DNA of 64,000 nt from Streptomyces laurentii. Its GTDB lineage: Bacteria > Actinomycetota > Actinomycetes > Streptomycetales > Streptomycetaceae. The stretch covers positions 2,604,001 through 2,668,000 of the forward strand of contig AP017424.1 of NCBI GenBank assembly GCA_002355495.1, written 5' to 3'. Below the pieces are notes generated by a model. It was not told the origin of the DNA, made no database searches, and worked only from the letters and a program-made list of their open reading frames with translations. Of this stretch, positions 59,418 to 64,000 are shown piece after piece. How positions within the stretch are numbered: position 1 is the first letter of the stretch; each line of letters opens with the position of its first letter. The translations under genes and the position numbers were made by a program.

Positions 59418-60872
59418 TCAGGCCGGAACAGTCTCCGCGCGTGCGCTGAGCAGGAGGTTCACCGGCTCCCCGGCGTACGAGGGAACGCCCTTCATGGGCT
59501 CCCACACCACCGGGCCGAAGCCGGTCTCCCCGAGGGCCGCCTCGATGGTCTCGCAGCTCCAGTAGCGGGCCGGGAGGGTGGTGGGCGGGGTGGTGGGGAT
59601 GGTGAGGGGGGACGGGTCGCCGTCGCGGGGGTCGTCCGGGCGGTTGACGACGAGACCGTTCATCTGCGCGGTGCCGGACGGCAGCCGGGGGTTGCCGACG
59701 TAGGCGAGGAAACGCCCGCCGTCGGCGAGGTTGGACCGGACCCGCCGGAGCATCCGGGCGAGCGTCTCCCGGCTGTCCGCGTAGTGCAGGACCGCGACCG
59801 CCACGGCGACGTCGAACGCGCCGAGGACGGGCATGTCGGCGGCGTCGTGGACCTCGTACCGCACCCCGAGCGGGTCCGCCTCCTCCAGCCGCCGCGCCGT
59901 GTCGATCATGCCTGGGGACAGGTCCACCCCCAGGACCCGGGCCGCGCCCTGCTGTCGCAGCAGCCGGGCGTAGGCGCCGGAGCCGCAGCCGATGTCGAGG
60001 ACGGAAGCCCCCTCGACCGGCCCCAGGGCGTGCAGCAGGGAGGGGACTTCGATCAGACCGCGGTAGGTGCTGAACACCCGTTCCACATCGGTGTAGTCGG
60101 ACGAGATCTCGTCGTACTGCGCGGTGAGGGTCACCGTGTTCCTCCCGGGAAGTGGGGGTGCCGCCGGCTGTGAACCGGCGGAGGGTGCGGGGGCGGGCGG
60201 CCGGACCACGAGGAAGCCCTGGCGGGGATCGCGGTCGAGACTGCCGAGGCCCTGGAACAACTCCCGTACCACCGGCATCGACTTGTGGTAGCAGGCGACC
60301 GAGGAGGGTACGTCGAGGATGCCGGGCGTGTTCAGCAGGAAGGGCAGTTCGGCGCGGAGGTAGGCGAGGCCCGCGCTCCACTGCGCCGCGGACGCCGACC
60401 CGGGCGGGCCCGGCGTCTGGGACATCAGCAGGTCGTGGACCTGTTCCTCGGCGGCGCGCGAGAGGAGCCCGCTCCGGGCGAGGTCCGGTTCGGCGCGCCG
60501 CAGCACCTCCTGGTAGCCGGGCAGGGTCTCGTACTCCGACAGCGGCCGGACCCGGAAGCGCGGGTGCTCGCTGGCGGCGACCCGCTCCAGCGCGCGCCGG
60601 AGTCTGCGCCGGACGTCCTTGAGCATGCCCTTGGTGCGGCGCCGCGCTTCGTCCGGGGTGAGTCCGCACGCCACGAGCATGGTGTCGATGTGCGTGTCGA
60701 CGTACATCACGTCGATCAGGGAGAAGTGCCGCTCCGCCCAGACGAGCAGGGCGCCCAGCCGCTCCTGGTTGAAGTAGCTGTTGCCCGTGCTGACCCCGAT
60801 CAGCACATGGTCGCCCCGCTCGAAGACTCTGCGGCACATGGCCGTGACGGGCAGCACGTCGAACTGGTTCAT
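59418..60872 (-). CDS. Cyclodipeptide synthase fused to a SAM-dependent methyltransferase
   Basis: A 484-residue fusion. Residues 1-225 are a tRNA-dependent cyclodipeptide synthase: HVLIGVSTGNSYFNQERLGA holds the acyl-accepting Ser28 (AlbC Ser37) and Asn31; Tyr171 and Glu175 lie in YLRAELPFLLNTP (AlbC Tyr178/Glu182); Tyr195-His196 in ACYHKSMPVV marks the NYH subfamily. After an Ala/Pro linker (about 225-250), residues 255-484 form a class I methyltransferase (TLTAQYDEISSDYTDVERVF, VLDIGCGSGAYARLLRQQG, VLGVDLSPGMIDTARRLEEA, VAVAVLHYADSRETLARMLR). The enzyme should join two aminoacyl-tRNAs into a diketopiperazine and methylate it. It lies 18 bases after the oxidase small subunit gene, as in albonoursin-type clusters. 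Confidence 0.92.
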   Translation of the reverse strand: MNQFDVLPVTAMCRRVFERGDHVLIGVSTGNSYFNQERLGALLVWAERHFSLIDVMYVDTHIDTMLVACGLTPDEARRRTKGMLKDVRRRLRRALERVAASEHPRFRVRPLSEYETLPGYQEVLRRAEPDLARSGLLSRAAEEQVHDLLMSQTPGPPGSASAAQWSAGLAYLRAELPFLLNTPGILDVPSSVACYHKSMPVVRELFQGLGSLDRDPRQGFLVVRPPAPAPSAGSQPAAPPLPGRNTVTLTAQYDEISSDYTDVERVFSTYRGLIEVPSLLHALGPVEGASVLDIGCGSGAYARLLRQQGAARVLGVDLSPGMIDTARRLEEADPLGVRYEVHDAADMPVLGAFDVAVAVAVLHYADSRETLARMLRRVRSNLADGGRFLAYVGNPRLPSGTAQMNGLVVNRPDDPRDGDPSPLTIPTTPPTTLPARYWSCETIEAALGETGFGPVVWEPMKGVPSYAGEPVNLLLSARAETVPA

Positions 60873-60890
60873 GACGCCGCTTCCCTCAGG

Positions 60891-61232
60891 TCACACGGGC
60901 ACGACGGACGGGGGCTCCTGCGGGATCAGGTCGGAATCCCTCAGCTGCAGAGTGAGCCGCAGGCACACCTCGTCGAGGAAGCCGGTGACGTCCCGCTGGA
61001 TCATCGGCCCGCACATGAAGTCCTCCAACTGACTGTGCAGTGCGAGGAGTTCGCTGTTGTCGAGGCCGCGGTCCTTCAGCAGGACCAGGACCCGGCGGGC
61101 GGCGTCGATGCACCGGAAGGTGCCGTACACCTGCGGTTCGTCGAGCAGCCCGCGTCCGCAGCTGAGCAGATACGCGGCCAGGAGGATCAGTTCCTCATCG
61201 ACCGGTCGGGGAGGGGTTTCCCCAGAAATCAT
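60891..61232 (-). CDS. Cyclic dipeptide oxidase small subunit (AlbB-like)
   Basis: A 113-residue helical protein starting at ATG 61232 inside the 3' end of the nitroreductase gene. The sequence includes ELILLAAYLLSCGRGLLDEP, YGTFRCIDAARRVLVLLKDR and FLDEVCLRLTLQLRDSDLIP. The overlapped albA-albB arrangement, the size and the following CDPS gene identify it as the small subunit that co-assembles with the AlbA-like flavoprotein into filamentous cyclic dipeptide oxidase. Sequence similarity alone would be weak; the context carries the call. Confidence 0.8.
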   Translation of the reverse strand: MISGETPPRPVDEELILLAAYLLSCGRGLLDEPQVYGTFRCIDAARRVLVLLKDRGLDNSELLALHSQLEDFMCGPMIQRDVTGFLDEVCLRLTLQLRDSDLIPQEPPSVVPV

Positions 61233-61758
61233 GACCGACCACCTCGCTTCGGTCTCGACGCGGCGGAGAGACGAGGTCCCTCTTCGGATATCCGACGGGC
61301 ACCAGCAGGAGCGGTTCGAGATGTTCCGGCAGCCGGAGCAGCGCCTGGACGGAGGTCCGGCGGAAGCTGGCCGCGGGACATCCGCCCAACCCCATGGAGT
61401 GCGCGGCGAGCAGCAGGTTCTGCACGGCCATGGCCACGCACAGCAGCCCCTCGTCCCAGAACTCGCCGTCGTCCTTCACGGCGCGCGAGCGGTCGAAGCA
61501 CGCGACGACCACGAGCGGGGACGGTTCGATGAGCCCGGGGGAAAAGGCCCTGAGCACCCGGAGGGTGCGCGGATCACGCACGGCCACGAACGCCCATGCC
61601 TGTTTGTTGCCGCCGGTGGGGGCGGCCAGCATGGCGTCGAGCAGAGCGTCCAGCCGGTCGTCGTCCACCGGTTCGCCGGTGAACTGCCGCACCACGCTGC
61701 GCGTGCGGATCACCTGCAGGGTGGCTGACGAGGACGCCAGTGACGTGGACAAGTCCAT
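61195..61758 (-). CDS. Cyclic dipeptide oxidase large subunit (AlbA-like nitroreductase)
   Basis: A 187-residue FMN nitroreductase-fold protein. The phosphate-binding start is VIRTRSVVRQFTGEPVDDDR; then LLDAMLAAPTGGNKQAWAFV, FWDEGLLCVAMAVQNLLLAA, SMGLGGCPAASFRRTSVQAL and PLLLVPVGYPKRDLVSPPRR. Overlap with the AlbB-like gene and linkage to the cyclodipeptide synthase identify it as the catalytic subunit that introduces C-alpha/C-beta double bonds into the diketopiperazine. It is the first gene of the operon; a perfect palindrome lies 62 bases upstream. Confidence 0.88.
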   Translation of the reverse strand: MDLSTSLASSSATLQVIRTRSVVRQFTGEPVDDDRLDALLDAMLAAPTGGNKQAWAFVAVRDPRTLRVLRAFSPGLIEPSPLVVVACFDRSRAVKDDGEFWDEGLLCVAMAVQNLLLAAHSMGLGGCPAASFRRTSVQALLRLPEHLEPLLLVPVGYPKRDLVSPPRRDRSEVVGHDFWGNPSPTGR

Positions 61759-61819
61759 CCTCTCCGAGCCTCAGGAAACGCTCACGAGTGAGAGATGCGA
61801 AACGCGGCCGGAAGCGGCG

Positions 61820-61840
61820 ATCGTCCCGATTCGGGACGAT
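61820..61840. promoter_or_regulatory. 21-base perfect palindrome upstream of the diketopiperazine operon
   Basis: ATCGTCCCGA-T-TCGGGACGAT lies between the phosphatase gene (ends 61888) and the AlbA-like gene (starts 61758), both on the minus strand. The short one-base centre favours a protein-binding operator over a terminator hairpin. Confidence 0.65.
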
Positions 61841-61887
61841 AGCAGGAGACTTGCCCGTGACTCCGGACTGAAACACCAACTGCCGTA

Positions 61888-62502
61888 CTACCGCGCCTGT
61901 TCGAGGTGTCCGGTGTCGTTCCAGCGCTCGATCGCCGGATCCCCGTACGCCCAGCCGAGGACCGACAGGCTCGTCGGGTCGAGGCGCAGCCGGGCCGCGA
62001 AGGAGACGTCCTCACCCAGCCAGCGGGCGGCGATCGAGCGGAGGATGTGGCCGTGCGCGAAGACCAGCACGTCGCGGCCGGCCTCGCGGGCCCACTGGAC
62101 GACGTGATCGGCGCGGTCCGAGATCTCCGCCAGCGTCTCGCCGTCGGGGACGCCGTCGCGCCAGATGAACCAGCCCGGCTGGATCTCCTGGATCTGCGCC
62201 GGGGTCATCCCCTCGTACGCGCCGTAGTCCCACTCCATCAGCGCGTCCCACGGCTCGGCCCGGTCGCCGAAGCCGGCGAGTTCGCAGGTCTCGTGGGCGC
62301 GGGCGAGCGGGCTGGTGCGCACCTCGACGCCGTCGAGTCCGTCCCACGGCGTACGGTGCAGCCGCGCGCCCAGCAGTCGGGCGCCGCGCCGGCCCTCGTC
62401 GAGCAGCGGGATGTCGGTCCTGCCGGTGTGCCGGCCGAGCAGCGACCACTCGGTCTGACCGTGCCGGGCGAGCAGGATGCGCGGTGCCGATGCCGGTGCC
62501 AT
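61888..62502 (-). CDS. Histidine phosphatase family protein (phosphoglycerate-mutase-like)
   Basis: A 204-residue cytosolic phosphatase. ATG 62502 is preceded by GGAGAG at a good distance; the open frame extends to 62547. The catalytic motif is [20 protein letters not shown] (RHG), supported by [35 protein letters not shown] and the second histidine in [20 protein letters not shown]. It resembles acid phosphatases of the SixA/GpmB group acting on small phosphate esters. It precedes the diketopiperazine operon on the same strand, but the palindrome between them suggests separate units. Confidence 0.88.
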   Translation of the reverse strand: MAPASAPRILLARHGQTEWSLLGRHTGRTDIPLLDEGRRGARLLGARLHRTPWDGLDGVEVRTSPLARAHETCELAGFGDRAEPWDALMEWDYGAYEGMTPAQIQEIQPGWFIWRDGVPDGETLAEISDRADHVVQWAREAGRDVLVFAHGHILRSIAARWLGEDVSFAARLRLDPTSLSVLGWAYGDPAIERWNDTGHLEQAR

Positions 62503-62676
62503 GCGGGCTCTCCAGATGTTCAGGTACAGGTGCCGTCCCATCATCACTCACCCTGATCACCCGGCCCGTTCCGGCCATCCGGCGTCGTCCGCGCGAATTC
62601 ATGGTGATGTCCGGGCAACCGACCGCCCCCGGCCCGCGTCCTCCTTCGATCAAGGACGAGTGGGGGGACACGTCAT

Positions 62677-63602
62677 ATGCGTCGGCCACGCTGGTGGGTG
62701 GAGCTCATACTGATCGCCGCGGTCTACGCGGCGTACTCCGGCGGACGGCTGCTCGCCCGCGGCGACGCGAGCACCGCCGTCGCCCACGGACTCTCCCTCC
62801 TGCGCGTCGAGGACACCTTCGGCCTCGCCCTCGAACGCCCGCTCAACCGGCTCTTCACCGCCACCCCCGCGCTCGGTGTCCCCGCCGACTTCGTCTACGC
62901 GTCGCTCCACTATCTGGTCACGCCCGCCGTGCTCGTCTGGCTGTTCCGCCGCCGCCCGGCCCGCTACCGCGCCGCGCGCGCCTGGCTGATGACCTCCACA
63001 CTGCTCGGCCTGGTCGGCTTCGTCCTGATGCCGACCTGCCCGCCCCGGCTGCTCGACGCGGCGCACGGGTTCACCGACACGATGGCGCAGTTCAGCGCGT
63101 ACGGCTGGTGGGGCGGCGAGGCGAGCGCGCCGCGTGGGCTCGGCGGGCTGACCAACCAGTACGCGGCGATGCCCAGCCTGCACGTGGGGTGGGCGCTGTG
63201 GTGCGGGGTGATGCTGTGGCGGTACGGGCGGACGCCGCTGCTCCGGACGCTGGGCGTGGCGTATCCGCTGCTCACCACGGTGGTGGTGATGGGCACGGCC
63301 AACCACTATCTGCTGGACGCGGTCGCGGGGGCGGCGGCGATGGGGCGGGGCTGCTGCTCACCCCGTACGTGCTCCGCTTCCTGGACCGGCTCCCGGGCCG
63401 CGCCGGGGCCGGTTCCGGCGTCCCGGTCGCGGCCGGCGCGGCGGCGGTGGCCGGCGGGCGCGGCGATGGGGTGATCGGGGGCGATTCCCCGCGAAATTCC
63501 CCGGTTGTCAGTGGCGGATGGGAGACTTCCGCGGGTGAGCGCATCCCTGGACAGCGGTCCGCACCGGCCGCCGCAGACGACACTCCGGCATCGGCTCGCT
63601 GA
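62677..63602 (+). pseudogene. PAP2-superfamily membrane phosphatase, apparent -1 frameshift
   Basis: From ATG 62677 the protein shows helices (VELILIAAVYAAYSGGRLLA; LHYLVTPAVLVWLFRR; LMTSTLLGLVGFVLMP). The PAP2 catalytic motifs are MPSLHVGWALWCGVMLWRYG and VVMGTANHYLLDAVAGAAAM (His and Asp). After GAAAMG the frame becomes Cys/Ser-rich nonsense, while the neighbouring frame gives LLLTPYVLRFLDRLPGRAGA and continues to a stop at 63602. One G missing from the G4 run at 63342-63345 explains this. The restored 308-residue protein would overlap the next gene by 68 bases. It probably dephosphorylates lipid or isoprenoid phosphates or acts in inositol-phospholipid exchange. Confidence 0.82.
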
Positions 63603-64000
63603 GCTGCGCGGACCGGCCACCGTGCCGCGTCCGCTCGACGCGCGGGCGCTGGCCGCCCTGGCCGCGAACCCGGGCTGCCGGCGGCGGGCGATCCTCGACG
63701 GGGCGGGGGTCGACAAGACCGCGCTCGCGGCGAAGCTGGGCGCGCCCTCGGGCTTCGGCCAGTCGCAGTTCGCGATCGCCCGGGGCAACGCGTTCGAGAA
63801 GAAGGTCAAGGCGGACGGCGGCCGGGAGCTGCTGGCGCTGCTCGGCATCGAGGAGCCGGGCACGGTGGACCTGCCGGAGCTGACGGCGGCCGGGCCGCAG
63901 GGCCGGGCGGCCCGGACGGCGCTCGCGCTGCGGGAGGCGACGGCGGCGGGTCGCTGGGCGCTGTTCGACCATCCGATGCTGGCCCTGGAGGTGGCCGGTT
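63535..64000 (+). CDS. Hypothetical protein, truncated by the window end
   Basis: GTG 63535 follows GGGAGACTTCC and opens a frame still open at base 64000 (155 codons). It reads RHRLAELRGPATVPRPLDAR, NPGCRRRAILDGAGVDKTAL, GFGQSQFAIARGNAFEKKVK and GGRELLALLGIEEPGTVDLP. The QFAIARGNAFEKKV segment is reminiscent of the first Glu helix of PD-(D/E)XK-type nucleases, but the rest of the domain is outside the window, so no function is assigned. Codon use is normal. Confidence 0.65.
   Translation, partial: MSASLDSGPHRPPQTTLRHRLAELRGPATVPRPLDARALAALAANPGCRRRAILDGAGVDKTALAAKLGAPSGFGQSQFAIARGNAFEKKVKADGGRELLALLGIEEPGTVDLPELTAAGPQGRAARTALALREATAAGRWALFDHPMLALEVAG

Noticed and set aside
1..64000. CRISPR arrays, rRNA genes, prophage or replication origin
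   Set aside because: No regularly spaced repeats, rRNA sequence, phage structural genes or DnaA-box clusters were seen on either strand.

Overview
The window is high-GC actinobacterial DNA and almost certainly a Streptomyces chromosome. Third codon positions are nearly all G or C, GTG starts and GTGA/ATGA stop-start overlaps are common, and twin-arginine secreted hydrolases are present. It carries the desferrioxamine (des) operon with DmdR/IdeR-type iron boxes, adpA with its in-frame TTA (bldA) codon, ornA and tRNA-His. From memory the order GH3 hexosaminidase - ABC exporter - agmatinase - leucine catabolism - des operon - glmS - adpA - ornA matches the S. coelicolor SCO2758-SCO2793 core; no alignment was run.

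Layout. 0-4 kb: a minus-strand sugar-catabolic operon (Gfo/Idh dehydrogenase, DUF993 protein, sugar-phosphate isomerase running off the left edge) divergent from a LacI regulator, with an AAGCGCTT-type operator between them. 4-9.3 kb: RlmA/TlrB-like rRNA methyltransferase, TrmO-like protein, small P-loop kinase, a Pro-rich membrane protein, and an EamA exporter divergent from a LysR regulator. 9.5-11.4 kb: secreted GH3 hexosaminidase. 11.5-17.8 kb: a compact apparently undescribed RiPP locus: MFS exporter with a TTA codon, S9 prolyl-oligopeptidase-type protease, a 39-residue precursor peptide, a B12-binding radical SAM enzyme with Cys spacing CX7CX2C, and a DUF5825 protein. 17.8-31.3 kb: PS-10/S37 peptidase, a fused two-unit ABC exporter, agmatinase with PucR regulator, acyl-CoA dehydrogenase, TesB thioesterase, CDF metal transporter and a phosphatase-like gene. 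31.4-38 kb: TetR regulator and the leucine/isovalerate operon (MCC beta, MCC alpha, HMG-CoA lyase, acyl-CoA dehydrogenase). 38.6-47.2 kb: desE-desF and desA-desB-(desC-desD). A TnpB (IS605-type) element sits antisense between desB and desC-D, and DesC and DesD are fused. 47.3-53.6 kb: a small conserved gene, glmS, universal stress protein, about 1 kb of adpA upstream DNA, adpA, ornA and tRNA-His. 53.7-64 kb: accessory and hypothetical genes, two alpha/beta hydrolases, a spermidine-synthase-like protein, a TPR regulator, a diketopiperazine operon (oxidase pair plus a cyclodipeptide synthase fused to a methyltransferase), a histidine phosphatase, a PAP2 phosphatase and a truncated hypothetical gene.

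How the parts work together. Both iron boxes place siderophore uptake (desE, desF) and synthesis (desABCD) under one iron repressor. A TetR operator pair between tetR and the MCC operon fits leucine catabolism repressed in the absence of acyl-CoA ligand. The TTA codons in adpA and in the RiPP exporter tie both to bldA-dependent development. GlmS, a near-consensus DasR site and the GH3 hexosaminidase point to aminosugar metabolism.

Data quality. Five genes (LacI, phosphatase-like, adpA, one alpha/beta hydrolase, PAP2) are each shifted by loss of exactly one base in a G/C homopolymer. This pattern looks like uncorrected long-read indels rather than five real mutations.
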